This document shows, piece by piece, positions 54,463 through 63,153 of a DNA stretch of 64,000 bases. Source of the stretch: Vreelandella lionensis (lineage in GTDB: Bacteria > Pseudomonadota > Gammaproteobacteria > Pseudomonadales > Halomonadaceae). The notes beneath the pieces were generated by a model. The model did no database searches, was not told where the DNA came from, and worked only from the letters and a program-made list of their open reading frames with translations. How positions within the stretch are numbered: position 1 is the first letter of the stretch; each line of letters starts with the position of its first letter. The position numbers and the translations under genes were made by a program. The DNA is taken from assembly GCF_002087295.1 (NCBI RefSeq), contig NZ_MWVI01000013.1, positions 1 through 64,000 on the forward strand. Reading direction: 5' to 3'.

Positions 54463-55209
54463 TTAGCCCATAAACTGGCCGCCGTTAATATCAATGTTGG
54501 CACCTGTGATAAAGCCGGACTCTTTGTCGGCCAGGAACGTCACCAAACGACCAATCTCTTCTGGGGTGCCGTAGCGTTTTACCGGAATCGTCTCGCGAAT
54601 CGCTTCACGAACCTGCTCCGGAATTTTCATAATCATGTCGGTGGCGATATAGCCGGGGGAGACGGTATTCACGGTAATACCCTTCGTGGCCGTTTCCTGC
54701 GCCAACGACATGGTTAACCCGTGCATCCCCGCTTTGGCCGCTGCGTAGTTCACCTGACCAAACTGGCCTTTACGACCGTTGATGGATGAGATGTTAATAA
54801 TGCGCCCATAGCCATTCTCCAGCATTCCCTCAATGACGCTACGGCAAGTGTTGAAGACGCTATTAAGGTTAGTATCAATCACTTGATACCACTGCTCATA
54901 GGACATCTTTTTCATGGTGCCATCGCGGGTAATGCCTGCGCAGTTGACCAGCACGCTGATCGGCCCATGTTTTTCATGGATTTCGCGGGCGCCTTCGAGA
55001 CAGGCGTTATGGTCGGACAAATCAACACCCGATAATACGATGTTGTTATAGCCGTCGGCTTGCTGGGTTTCCAGCCAGGTTTTGGCTTTGTCGGGGTTAT
55101 GGTACCCCGCCACCACCAGATAACCCGCATCTGCCAACGAACGACAAATTGCCGTTCCGATTCCACCAGTTCCACCAGTTACCCAGGCGACGGGGGCTTG
55201 ATTGGCCAT
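54463..55209 (-). CDS. phbB: Acetoacetyl-CoA reductase (SDR family)
   Basis: Reduces acetoacetyl-CoA to (R)-3-hydroxybutyryl-CoA with NADPH for polyhydroxyalkanoate synthesis. The 248-residue protein has the cofactor motif VTGGTGGIGTAIC, the NAG motif (VNCAGITRDG, with Cys for the usual Asn-x-Ala position), the catalytic Ser in NISSINGRKGQFGQ and Tyr-x3-Lys in NYAAAKAG. GGQFMG ends the chain. Its thiolase and synthase partners are not in the window. FabG is the alternative, but INGRKGQFGQVNY is PhbB-like. The frame is intact. Confidence 0.93.
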   Translation of the reverse strand: MANQAPVAWVTGGTGGIGTAICRSLADAGYLVVAGYHNPDKAKTWLETQQADGYNNIVLSGVDLSDHNACLEGAREIHEKHGPISVLVNCAGITRDGTMKKMSYEQWYQVIDTNLNSVFNTCRSVIEGMLENGYGRIINISSINGRKGQFGQVNYAAAKAGMHGLTMSLAQETATKGITVNTVSPGYIATDMIMKIPEQVREAIRETIPVKRYGTPEEIGRLVTFLADKESGFITGANIDINGGQFMG

Positions 55210-55443
55210 TGACTACCTCCCTGATAAGACAAATGGCTTGGACCTTAATCACTGTTATGGCGTCGCAAGCCACTCTGAATAAGCGCATTCGCGCCTCTTT
55301 CACTCACAGCACGCCGCTTGTTCTATTGGGCGACACACCGACAGTAAGCTTTTTGTTATGCTGATTGAAAGCATAGCTTTACTCTCTCAATGTTGCAGCA
55401 CGATGAAGATGACTGCCAGCAAGAAAGCGATTTATATGAGGGG

Positions 55444-55471
55444 TTGACTTAGCGTCAAAAATGCGTAGAAT
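55444..55471 (+). promoter_or_regulatory. Sigma-70 promoter of the initiator tRNA
   Basis: TTGACT (55444-55449) and TAGAAT (55466-55471) are separated by 16 bases and lie 15 bases before the tRNA 5' end. The CGCC after the -10 box is a GC-rich discriminator, which fits stringent control of stable RNA genes. Confidence 0.8.
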
Positions 55472-55485
55472 ACGCCACACATTGA

Positions 55486-55563
<78 letters not shown>

Positions 55564-55570
55564 AACATAG

Positions 55571-55603
55571 AAAAAGCCGATTCTTTAGGGAATCGGCTTT
55601 TTT
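55571..55603 (+). terminator. Terminator after tRNA-fMet
   Basis: A 13-bp stem (AAAAAGCCGATTC with GAATCGGCTTTTT), a TTTAGG loop and a T6 tail start eight bases after the CCA end. Confidence 0.93.
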
Positions 55604-55709
55604 GTGCGTGTACGGTAAGCAATGCTTGGGGAAGCAGCTCGTCGGGCTCAGCTCTTTATCACCCCAGGAAGGTCAACGGCTCAAGTCCGGTCCCCGCTAC
55701 CAAACATAG

Positions 55710-55742
55710 AAAAAGCCGATTCTTTAGGGAATCGGCTTTTTT
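55710..55742 (+). terminator. Second copy of the tRNA terminator
   Basis: Identical to 55571-55603, shifted by 139 bases. Confidence 0.85.
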
Positions 55743-55849
55743 GTGCGTGTACGGTAAGCAATGCTTGGGGAAGCAGCTCGTCGGGCTCAGCTCTTTATCA
55801 CCCCAGGAAGGTCAACGGTTCAAGTCCGGCCCCCGCTACCAAACATAGC

Positions 55850-55880
55850 AAAGCCGATTCTTTAGGGGATCGGCTTTTTT
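55850..55880 (+). terminator. Third, diverged copy of the tRNA terminator
   Basis: AAAGCCGAT pairs with ATCGGCTTT followed by a T run; the loop side carries a base change (GGGGAT for GGGAAT). It stands about 95 bases before the thioredoxin-like gene. Confidence 0.8.
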
Positions 55881-55974
55881 GTGTGCGCTCTTCCGGCTCA
55901 GCGCTTTATTTCCTTTCACTTCCTTGAATCCCTGGGCGGCTGCCTGCATATCATGGAGTAACCTTTTTAATGCG

Positions 55975-56937
55975 ATGCAGAGTTTACCCAGGTCGATTAT
56001 TGATCCCCGTACCGGCAACCCGATGACTGCCGACCCTGTCGCGAGCAATAATGCGCCCACCAGTGGCGAGCGCCCTAGCGTGACTCGCGAAGAGGTCATC
56101 ATTGAGCTCAACGCAGGTAACATTCAGCAAGTACTGGAAGCCTCTATGCAGGTGCCAGTGCTGATGGACTGCTGGGCTCCCTGGTGTGAGCCTTGCAAGA
56201 ACCTGATGCCTGTACTTGAAAAACTGGCGGTGGAGTACGCCGGTGCCTTCTTGCTGGCAACGCTGGATGTGGAAGCCAATCCAGAGATCGCTGGGCAATA
56301 TTGGGCGTGCGCTCGGTGCCTGACGTGAAGCTCATTAGCCAAGGCGGCTTAGTAGACAGCTTCCAAGGGGCCCTGCCAGAGAAAGAAGTGCGCGAGTGGC
56401 TCAACCGCTACTTCCCTTCCCCCAGTGACGCACCGCCCAGCCCTGAAGAGCAGGCAGAGGAAGCCTTGAGCACTGGCGATGCCGCAGGCGCGCGGGAGAT
56501 TTACCAAACGCTGATTGGCCAATACCCGGAACATTACGCCTACCAAATTTGGCCTTGCCAAAGCGCTGGTGGCGGAAGGGCGTGGTGACGAAGCCCGTAG
56601 CGTGCTGGATAACCTGCCGCCAGAGGAGCGCGATGCAGCACCCGCCCGTGGCGTTCGCGCCAGCATCGAGTTCAGCGAGCAGGCACTCTCAACAGAAGAG
56701 ATCGCCGCGCTGGGTGATCGCGCTGACAGCGAAGCGCAGTACCAGCGGGCGCTACGCCAAGTGGCCGATGGCCAGTACGACGCAGGCCTGGAAGCTCTGC
56801 TGGCGCTGATGAATCAGGACCGCGCCTATAACGACGACGCGGCCCGCAAAACTCTGCTACAGGTCTTTGACGCGCTGGGAGCCGACCACCCTCTAACGGT
56901 CATCTACCGCCGCAAGCTGTTCGCCCTGCTCTATTGA
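55975..56937 (+). CDS. Thioredoxin-TPR co-chaperone, YbbN/CnoX-like (frameshifted)
   Basis: The N-terminal thioredoxin domain (about residues 40-145) has the active site DCWAPWCEPCKNL, and the C-terminal half has TPR-like helices (EEQAEEALSTGDAAGAREIY; LAKALVAEGRGDEARSVLD). E. coli YbbN has lost the CxxC pair; here it is intact, so redox activity is possible, as in CnoX of other proteobacteria. Frame breaks lie near 56305 and 56545. The corrected length is about 320. The start MQSLPRSIIDPRTG is uncertain, because its ribosome site (GGAG) is 16 bases away. Confidence 0.86.
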
Positions 56938-56958
56938 TAGCGCCTGACGAAGGCAACG

Positions 56959-58122
56959 TTACGCTTTTAACAGCGTATCCATCCGCGATAACGCCGCTTC
57001 CAATTGGGAAGCGGTGGTTCCAAAGTTAAGCCTCACAAACCCTGGGCAGCCAAAAGCCGCGCCGTCTGACAACGCCACACCCGCCTGCTCCAACAGCGTT
57101 TGTGCGGGAGATGCCCCCAGGCCCGCTTCACGCATATCTAGCCACGCCAAATAAGTCGATTCTGGCGCACTCAGCGACACCCCAGGCCACGTTGCCACAC
57201 GTGCTTCTAACGCTGCGCGATGGCTGCGTAGAACGTCCAGCAGTGCTTGTCGCCAAGGCTCGCCCTCTTGATACGCTGCCTCGGCGGCCACTAAGCCCAG
57301 CACGTTACCATCCGGTAAAAACCCTTTTGTGGCTGCGGCAAAGCGCTTTCGTAGCGTGGCGTCGGGAATGACCGCGCAGGCACTGGTTAACCCGGCCACG
57401 TTAAATGTTTTTGAGGGCGCCCATAGAGTAATCGTGCGTTTGGCCAGTTCAGGGAACAGCGCCGCCAGGGGGCGATGGCGTGCTCCTTCATCCAGCAGCA
57501 AATCACAGTGCAGCTCATCGGAGACTACCCATAAATCATGGCGCTCGACCAAGGCGGCTAACTGCTCAAGCTCGCTCAGCGTCCACACGCGCCCGGTCGG
57601 GTTATGAGGGTGGCACCAGAGCAGTAGCCGGGTTTGCGGGGTAATGGCCGCCTCCAGCGCCTCGATATCCAGCCGCCAAGGCTCGCCAGGGGCGGCTGGC
57701 TCCGCTAACATCGCCTGTTGCGCTAGCCGCCCAGTGCGTTCAGCCACGGCCAGGAAGGGCGGGTAAATAGGTGCAATGGTCAGCACGCCCTCTCCCGGCT
57801 GGGTCAATGCCATGGCAGCAAAGTGCAGCGCGGGCACCACACCGGGTAGCCACTGCTGCCATTCGGGCTCAATGGTCCACGCATAGTGGTGAGCGCTCCA
57901 CTGGCAAAGGGCCGCGGTGAGCGTGGCGGGCACTTCGCCATAGCCGTAAACGCCGTGGGCCACACGCCGTTGGAGCGCGTCGATTACCGCAGGCGGCGAA
58001 TGAAAGTCCATATCGGCGACCCATAGCGGCAGCACATCCTGCGCATAGCGGTGCCATTTCTGCGAGGCGTAATTTCCTTCGGGAGCGCGTCGCTCGACGG
58101 GCGTGGCAAAATCGAACGCCAT
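56959..58122 (-). CDS. patB: PatB/MalY-type C-S lyase (PLP)
   Basis: A class I/II aminotransferase-fold enzyme that cleaves C-S bonds of cystathionine or cysteine conjugates. The motifs ALPLWVADMDF-like start (PLWVADMDFHSP), HPHNPTGRVW, VVSDELHCDLL and the PLP lysine in APSKTFNVAGL match the PatB/MalY family. It has 387 residues from ATG 58122. It converges on the thioredoxin-like gene with a 21-base gap. The physiological substrate is not clear from sequence. The frame is intact. Confidence 0.9.
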   Translation of the reverse strand: MAFDFATPVERRAPEGNYASQKWHRYAQDVLPLWVADMDFHSPPAVIDALQRRVAHGVYGYGEVPATLTAALCQWSAHHYAWTIEPEWQQWLPGVVPALHFAAMALTQPGEGVLTIAPIYPPFLAVAERTGRLAQQAMLAEPAAPGEPWRLDIEALEAAITPQTRLLLWCHPHNPTGRVWTLSELEQLAALVERHDLWVVSDELHCDLLLDEGARHRPLAALFPELAKRTITLWAPSKTFNVAGLTSACAVIPDATLRKRFAAATKGFLPDGNVLGLVAAEAAYQEGEPWRQALLDVLRSHRAALEARVATWPGVSLSAPESTYLAWLDMREAGLGASPAQTLLEQAGVALSDGAAFGCPGFVRLNFGTTASQLEAALSRMDTLLKA

Positions 58123-58161
58123 AACAAATCTCACTTATTTCCACGGGAGTAAACACTGAGC

Positions 58162-58594
58162 ATGCCGCAAGATGACTTTTATACCAAGATGCGCGCTGGC
58201 CTATCGGCGCTGTTGCGGCAGTGGCGCTCGCTGGGTCAGGCAGATGCCGACCAGCTGGCACTCATCCTGGCAGAAACCGCTAGGGTCGCTAAACTAGGCA
58301 CCCCCGATGCCACGCCAAGTGGCGCCACGCTGGAGCAGTGGAGCCAAGACCAGCCAGGGCGAGATGCCGCTGTGGGCGCCACGCACGGCGGTGTTTCTGC
58401 TCAACCAGATGCCCGCCCGGCCTACCCCACAAAGCGATGAAGAAGCCTGCGCCTGGGCGTACTGCTGGCTGCGTAACCGCTCGTTTGATTCGCTGGACGC
58501 AGCCCGCGCCGCCCTGCCTGCCCACTTAGCCGAACCGCTGGACGAGGCCCTGGCAGCTGCCTGGAGCGACCAACAGGGGCTGAGGCTGGTATAG
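58162..58594 (+). CDS. Conserved hypothetical protein (frameshifted)
   Basis: A small soluble Ala/Leu/Trp-rich protein of about 144 corrected residues, helical by composition, beginning MPQDDFYTKMRAGLSALLRQ. The frame breaks near 58350. The remainder (MPLWAPRTAVFLLNQMPARP, then WAYCWLRNRSFDSLDAARAA) is out of phase with the start. I do not recognise it. It is divergent from patB by 39 bases and converges with the HNH gene. Confidence 0.65.
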
Positions 58595-58595
58595 C

Positions 58596-58955
58596 TTAGC
58601 GCCGTTTGCGCCCCGGTGATTTCGGTTTGAAGCCCGCAGGCTTGGTGGCAAGCCAATCGACAAAAGCGCGAATATCGGCATCGTTCATCAACGCTTCCAA
58701 ACTAGCCAAGCGGTCGGCCAGCTCGCGCTCGCTGTAGAGACGGTGAATGTGCTTATGGCAGGGATGACACAGCCACACAATGGCCGTTAGCCGCTCTTCA
58801 CGGCTATGGCGCTTTTGATAACGCGGCTTGTTTTGCAGCGTCCTTGGAATGAGATGGTGCTTGGTGAGCGGCGATGCACGCTGGCACAGTTCGCAGCCAC
58901 TGGGTTTAGGCGGCGGAGAGAGCACGTGGGTGCCGGAATCCGGTGAAAGGGACAC
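58596..58955 (-). CDS. HNH endonuclease domain protein
   Basis: A protein of 119 residues with a zinc-binding GCELCQR (Cys-x2-Cys), KHHLIPRTLQN (the first two His of HNH) and VWLCHPCHKHIHRLYSE (second Cys pair and final His). The C-terminus is basic. A stand-alone nuclease of this type may act in DNA repair, but no partner gene is nearby. The stop almost touches that of the convergent 58162 gene. The frame is intact. Confidence 0.8.
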   Translation of the reverse strand: MSLSPDSGTHVLSPPPKPSGCELCQRASPLTKHHLIPRTLQNKPRYQKRHSREERLTAIVWLCHPCHKHIHRLYSERELADRLASLEALMNDADIRAFVDWLATKPAGFKPKSPGRKRR

Positions 58956-59066
58956 GGTAAACAGCCTCGCACGCTAGCAGCGTCTTAACGGTTAATAACA
59001 CCTAATGTGCTAAAAATCAGCGACATAATAATAGTAACCACATAATAAACGTAAGGAAAACGCCGC

Positions 59067-59894
59067 ATGGTAGAAGTACCACTCACTTGGCAGTTAGCAA
59101 AGCTGGGGCTCTCCGTCAGCATGGTTTTGGGCTTAAGCGCTATCGCTGTCCGTGCTAGCCCGCGTATTGCAGGACTACTCTCAGGTTATCCTTTAGGAAC
59201 CGCACTAGCGCTGTTTTTTATCGGTCTAGAGATCTCGCCCGCCTTCGCTACCCAGAGCGCCGTGCATACGCTAGCCGGGTTTACCGCGACAATGGCATTG
59301 GGGGCAGGTTATGTGGTCACAGGCCGCCAGCCTGGCATCAAGGGCGTTATTAGCGGTGTGCTGGGAGGCTTTGCCGCGTGGCTGGTCATGAGCACCCTGC
59401 TGGCGCAATTCAGCTTCACCCGCTTCAGCGGCACGCTAGTAACGCTTTGTGCCATTGGCGTTTTCAGTTGGCTGTTCCGCTCCATTCCCGATGTGAAGAG
59501 TACCGCGAGCAGCGCCTTTTCTTGGCTCGCGCTAGCGGCACGCGCGGGGCTTGCCACTGTTATTATTTTTGCTATCACCCGTATCGCCCACTGGCTCCCC
59601 CCAGAGTGGGCAGGCACGCTGGCTGCATTTCCCGTCACCATGCTGCCATTTTTGCTAATCCTGCACGTGGGGCATGGGTATGCCCCCGTCGCCACAGTCA
59701 TTAAGCATTATCCCATGGGCCTTGGCTCGCTGCTGAGCTATACCCTATGCGTTTCATACACTTACAGCACGCTGGGGCTTTTCTGGGGAACGCTGGCAGG
59801 ATTTCTCGCCGCGACCCTATGGCTGCTTGGCTGGATGCAGTTCACTGCTTGGCAACAGCGCCGTAACGCTGGACCAAGCGCTCGCTTGGGTTAA
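59067..59894 (+). CDS. Multispan membrane protein with internal repeat
   Basis: A protein of 275 residues with eight or nine hydrophobic helices and no soluble domain. Residues 35-54 (AGLLSGYPLGTALALFFIGL) and 183-200 (AGTLAAFPVTMLPFLLIL) share the pattern AG-x-L-small-small-aromatic-P and lie about 148 residues apart, which suggests duplication of a four-helix half. This is common in transporters. I cannot name the family. An AAGGAAA site precedes the start. It precedes a thioesterase gene with a 52-base gap. The frame is intact. Confidence 0.7.
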   Translation: MVEVPLTWQLAKLGLSVSMVLGLSAIAVRASPRIAGLLSGYPLGTALALFFIGLEISPAFATQSAVHTLAGFTATMALGAGYVVTGRQPGIKGVISGVLGGFAAWLVMSTLLAQFSFTRFSGTLVTLCAIGVFSWLFRSIPDVKSTASSAFSWLALAARAGLATVIIFAITRIAHWLPPEWAGTLAAFPVTMLPFLLILHVGHGYAPVATVIKHYPMGLGSLLSYTLCVSYTYSTLGLFWGTLAGFLAATLWLLGWMQFTAWQQRRNAGPSARLG

Positions 59895-59946
59895 TTCTGG
59901 GAGGGTTCTTACCTCCCTCGTTCCCTCTAATAATAAGGATAGCGCT

Positions 59947-60354
59947 ATGTTCACTCGCACCATTGAGCCCGCTTTTTACGATACGGATGCCCTTGGCCAT
60001 ATTAATAACACGCGGCTCCCCGCTTGGTTTGAGCTGGCACGCAACGACCTGTTCAAACTGTTTACGCCCGACCTGAACCCTAAACAGTGGCGATTAATCA
60101 TGGCGCGCATGGAAGTGGATTACCGCGCTGAACTGTTTTACGGCCATGACATCGAAATCCGTACCTATCTAACCCGTTTGGGCAACAGCTCGTTTACCGT
60201 CACCCAGGAAGCGCGGCAGCATTGTACGCTGACCAACTAAGGGCATACGGTAATGGTGCAGTCCACCCATCAGGAGAAGCGCGCCGTTCCTATTGAGGGT
60301 GAGCTGCGCGAGGCGCTGACAGCACATTTGGATACCGCGCCCGCCTCCTCTTAA
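59947..60354 (+). CDS. Acyl-CoA thioesterase, hotdog fold, with an internal stop
   Basis: A 4HBT-domain protein of about 135 residues. FYDTDALGHINNTRLPAWFE carries the catalytic Asp region. The codon at 60238-60240 is TAA, whereas the reading frame remains open on both sides and continues as GHTVMVQSTHQEKRAVPIEG to a second TAA at 60352-60354. The context N-x-GHTVMVQ implies Lys (AAA) at that position, so one A-to-T change made the stop. A second, distinct thioesterase lies at 3915-4352. Confidence 0.8.
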
Positions 60355-60394
60355 TTCCCCCTGCCATATATGGTGGGGCCTTCCAGGAGTCACC

Positions 60395-60697
60395 ATGGCT
60401 ATTCGCTATAATCTCTGGAGTGATCCTGACAACACGGCGCAGCACCGCGCCGTGGAAGCCGACCTTGAACGCTACTTCATGGAGCGCTTCGCTGATTACC
60501 CGCATATCCGCTTGTTCGGCGCAGACCCCTACGATTATGATGCCCCATTCAATCGACTTTACGACGTGCTAATGGCCCGCGCAGCTGAGTATTGCGAGGA
60601 GAAATGGCGCTATGTCGCTTCTCCAGAACAGCTCAATCGCTGTTTTTTCCGCGCCGTTGGCCGCTCAAATAAATTTGTCCAAGACGACCGAAAGTGA
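60395..60697 (+). CDS. Conserved hypothetical protein
   Basis: A protein of 100 residues, soluble and rich in Tyr, Asp and Arg (NLWSDPDNTAQHRAVEADLE; ADPYDYDAPFNRLYDVLM). No signal peptide and no known motif. It follows the thioesterase and precedes the DUF501 gene by 12 bases, so the two are probably co-transcribed. The frame is intact. I do not recognise the family. Confidence 0.7.
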   Translation: MAIRYNLWSDPDNTAQHRAVEADLERYFMERFADYPHIRLFGADPYDYDAPFNRLYDVLMARAAEYCEEKWRYVASPEQLNRCFFRAVGRSNKFVQDDRK

Positions 60698-60709
60698 GAG
60701 TTCTACGCA

Positions 60710-61231
60710 ATGGTAATTCGTACCGACCAAGCACCCGACGAGCGCCAGCTGGCGATTATTACCCAACAGCTCGGGCGAGCGCCTCGCGGTATCGAAGCCG
60801 TTGCAGCCACGGATACACAGGGCACCCCTTTAGTGCTGCGCATGTCACCGATTGTGGATGGCAAGCCTTTCCCCACGCTTTACTGGCTCTGTTCCGACCT
60901 GCTTAAAAGCGAGATTTCGCGCATTGAAGCCGTGGGCGTGATCAAGTCGCTAGAACAGCGTCTGCAGGAAGAACCTGACTTCTTAGCCGCTTACCAACAG
61001 AGCCATCGCGATTACGTTGATGCCCGCTGGCGCTTTATGAGCGAGGCTCAGCGCGAAGAAGTGGCACGCCTGGGCTACACCGATGTCCTCACCGAACGCG
61101 GTGTAGGCGGCATCAGCAACTGGCAGCAGGTGCGCTGCCTACATACTCAATACGCCCATCATCTGTGCGGTAACAATGTGATTGGACAGTGGATGGACGA
61201 ACACTCCGACGTACAGCGCTGCCTAGGCTAG
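60710..61231 (+). CDS. DUF501 domain protein
   Basis: A protein of 173 residues matching the DUF501 pattern: LGRAPRGIEAVA, VDGKPFPTLYWLCSDLLKSEISRIEA and, near the end, GGISNWQQVRCLHTQYAHHLCG. His and Cys residues in the last motif are conserved and may bind metal. Function unknown. An AGAGTTCT stretch lies in place of a strong ribosome site. The frame is intact. Confidence 0.85.
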   Translation: MVIRTDQAPDERQLAIITQQLGRAPRGIEAVAATDTQGTPLVLRMSPIVDGKPFPTLYWLCSDLLKSEISRIEAVGVIKSLEQRLQEEPDFLAAYQQSHRDYVDARWRFMSEAQREEVARLGYTDVLTERGVGGISNWQQVRCLHTQYAHHLCGNNVIGQWMDEHSDVQRCLG

Positions 61232-61293
61232 ATGTCCTGCAATGCCTCCCGCTGATTCACCCTTAACTCCTCTGCGATAAGGACACCCCGACT

Positions 61294-61839
61294 ATGTCAC
61301 GCATCTGTGTTTACCTCGGCTCAAGAGAGGGCAACAGCCCAGCATTCCGCCAAGCCGCCCATACGCTTGGCACGGCTCTTGGGCAACGCGGGCACACCTT
61401 GGTATACGGCGGGGCACGCGTCGGACTAATGGGGGAACTGGCCAATGCAGCACTAAACGCGGGCGGCAGCGTCATCGGCGTTATGCCCGACCATCTCGTT
61501 GAGCGTGAACAGGCACATTTCGGCTTAACCGAGCTGATTCGCGTGCCTAATATGCATGAACGTAAAGCCACCATGGCGGCGAACGCTGACGCCTTTATCG
61601 CCTTGCCCGGTGGCATTGGCACGTTTGAGGAGTTGTTTGAGATCTGGACCTGGGGCTATTTGGGGCTACACGACAAGCCGATGGGCCTGCTAGATACCGA
61701 TGGATTTTACGCCCCACTGCTGGCGTTTTTAGACAGCACGGTCAGCCACGGTTTTCTGGCGCAAGCTACACGAGACATGCTGCTTGATGCACCGACGCCC
61801 AGCCAGCTATTAGACGCTTTAGAAGCAGAACTAAGCTGA
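61294..61839 (+). CDS. LOG family protein
   Basis: A Rossmann-fold protein of 181 residues of the lysine-decarboxylase-like (LOG) family; bacterial members hydrolyse nucleoside 5'-monophosphates, releasing ribose 5-phosphate. The signature PGGIGTFEELFEIWTWGYLG is at about residues 108-127, and VYGGARVGLMG near residue 38 binds phosphate. An ATAAGGA site precedes the start. It converges with the exonuclease gene. The frame is intact. Confidence 0.9.
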   Translation: MSRICVYLGSREGNSPAFRQAAHTLGTALGQRGHTLVYGGARVGLMGELANAALNAGGSVIGVMPDHLVEREQAHFGLTELIRVPNMHERKATMAANADAFIALPGGIGTFEELFEIWTWGYLGLHDKPMGLLDTDGFYAPLLAFLDSTVSHGFLAQATRDMLLDAPTPSQLLDALEAELS

Positions 61840-61863
61840 GTACGAGCAGAGTAGAACGGAAAT

Positions 61864-62370
61864 TTATACGTTGGCAGTCAGCGTGCGCGTACGCTGATAG
61901 GTGAGCTGGAGCAAGCGAGCATCTTCCCCAGCACGGTGGCGGTGGATGCCACGCTCGGCCACTACCGCCTCTTTGGCATCGCTCCACAGCGCCTGTTGCT
62001 CTTCGCTGAGCAGGATGCGTAGCGCTTCCAGGCGAAAGCGTGGCAGCATGCCAGCATGGTGGAACAGTAACGACAGCCAGGTATTATCGTAGCCCCAACT
62101 ATCGCTATAAGCCTTACCTAGCTCCCGCAGTTCATCATTAAGCCACTGGGCAACTTGGCGCACCGGGTAGCCCTCTTTCATCAGCCGATCACGAGAAATA
62201 CCGTGCAGTAGCTCAGCTTTTGGATCCCAATGGGTCCACTCATCTAATGGCTGAATAAGAAACGCGCAGCAGCTACCGTCAGCACGCGCAATGCCAACTT
62301 CAATCGGGTAGCTGCCGCGCCCGAATCCGGACGCTTCAATATCTAGCACTGTGGGTAGCGTCTCGGACAC
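61864..62370 (-). CDS. DEDDh 3'-5' exonuclease family protein
   Basis: A protein of 168 residues. TVLDIEASGFGRG supplies Asp and Glu of motif I, GYDNTWLSLLFHHAG supplies the motif II Asp, and the end HRHRAGEDARLL supplies the His and Asp of motif III. ELLHGISRDRL resembles the epsilon-type proofreading nucleases. It is short, so it is likely a stand-alone nuclease on DNA or RNA oligomers, with the substrate unknown. It follows the SEL1-repeat gene's stop on the same side at 38 bases upstream/downstream spacing. The frame is intact. Confidence 0.8.
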   Translation of the reverse strand: MSETLPTVLDIEASGFGRGSYPIEVGIARADGSCCAFLIQPLDEWTHWDPKAELLHGISRDRLMKEGYPVRQVAQWLNDELRELGKAYSDSWGYDNTWLSLLFHHAGMLPRFRLEALRILLSEEQQALWSDAKEAVVAERGIHRHRAGEDARLLQLTYQRTRTLTANV

Positions 62371-62408
62371 TGACTTCCTCTTTTACGTATCGCAACCTGA
62401 CTGACGAT

Positions 62409-62904
62409 TTAGGCGGCAGCCATCTCCACTGCTGGCTGTTGCTCTGCCATGCGCTGCCAGTAATCGGCCTGCTCGTGATCTACCGCCAAGCCTAACTCAC
62501 CGATTCGGTAAGCACGCGCCAGGCGCTCAGCCGCTAAGTAGTGCCCTGCCTGTGCCGCACGGGCATACCAGGTGACCGCATAATCCTCACGACGGGGGTA
62601 CTGTACACAGCCGTGCTCGTGAATTTGCGCAACCTGATACTGCGACTTTACATCGCCCGCCTGGGCGGCTTCTAGCACATAGCGCGCACCACGAGCTTTA
62701 TCTTGTGGAGATAAACTGCGATGGAACAGCATATGCCCGTAAATAGACTGCGCATCTGGGTGCCCCGCTTCTGCACACCGTTTAAACAGTCGCATGGTAA
62801 GGCGCTGCGTGCGCCGGTGAGCGCGGTAGTAACCAACGAGTATGGAACAACTGTTCGGCCAGTCGAAACTCTAACCGTGTAAACAATGATGATGCCTGCG
62901 GCAT
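62409..62904 (-). CDS. SEL1-like repeat protein (frameshifted)
   Basis: The C-terminal 125 residues have three SEL1-like repeats of helical hairpins: GHPDAQSIYGHMLFHR, GDVKSQYQVAQIHEHG and GHYLAAERLARAYRIG. The gene likely starts at ATG 62904 (MPQASSLFTRLEFRLAEQLF), with a frame break near 62800 before RLFKRCAEAG. Corrected length is about 165. SEL1 repeats mediate protein contacts; the partner is unknown. No signal peptide is evident. An ATG at 62795 is a shorter alternative start. Confidence 0.7.
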
Positions 62905-63153
62905 GGCAAACCACCCTGCCTATCTGTTGAGACCTTCGGCTAACCATCTCACCTTCCGCGACGGCTAACCATACGATAAACCGGCGCTTGGCCGGTCGAT
63001 GGGCTGGCAAGCATACGCCTGCCTTCGTCGTGACTCAACCCTATTGATTTGCTGCTTTTGTAGACCCTCGCTAACATGCCTCCCACAGGCTGGTATCGGC
63101 GATATGGATCGCCACCTTTCCAGACACATTTTCGCCTTAGCGAGGAGACAATC

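Noticed and set aside
55570-55880. Spaced repeats as a CRISPR array
   Set aside because: There are only three units, the period is 139 bases with identical spacers, and the repeats are terminator hairpins next to a tRNA; no cas genes.
55622-55927. A 101-residue frame through the tRNA repeat region
   Set aside because: It translates tandem tRNA-like DNA and terminator hairpins, has no ribosome site and repeats itself with the DNA period.
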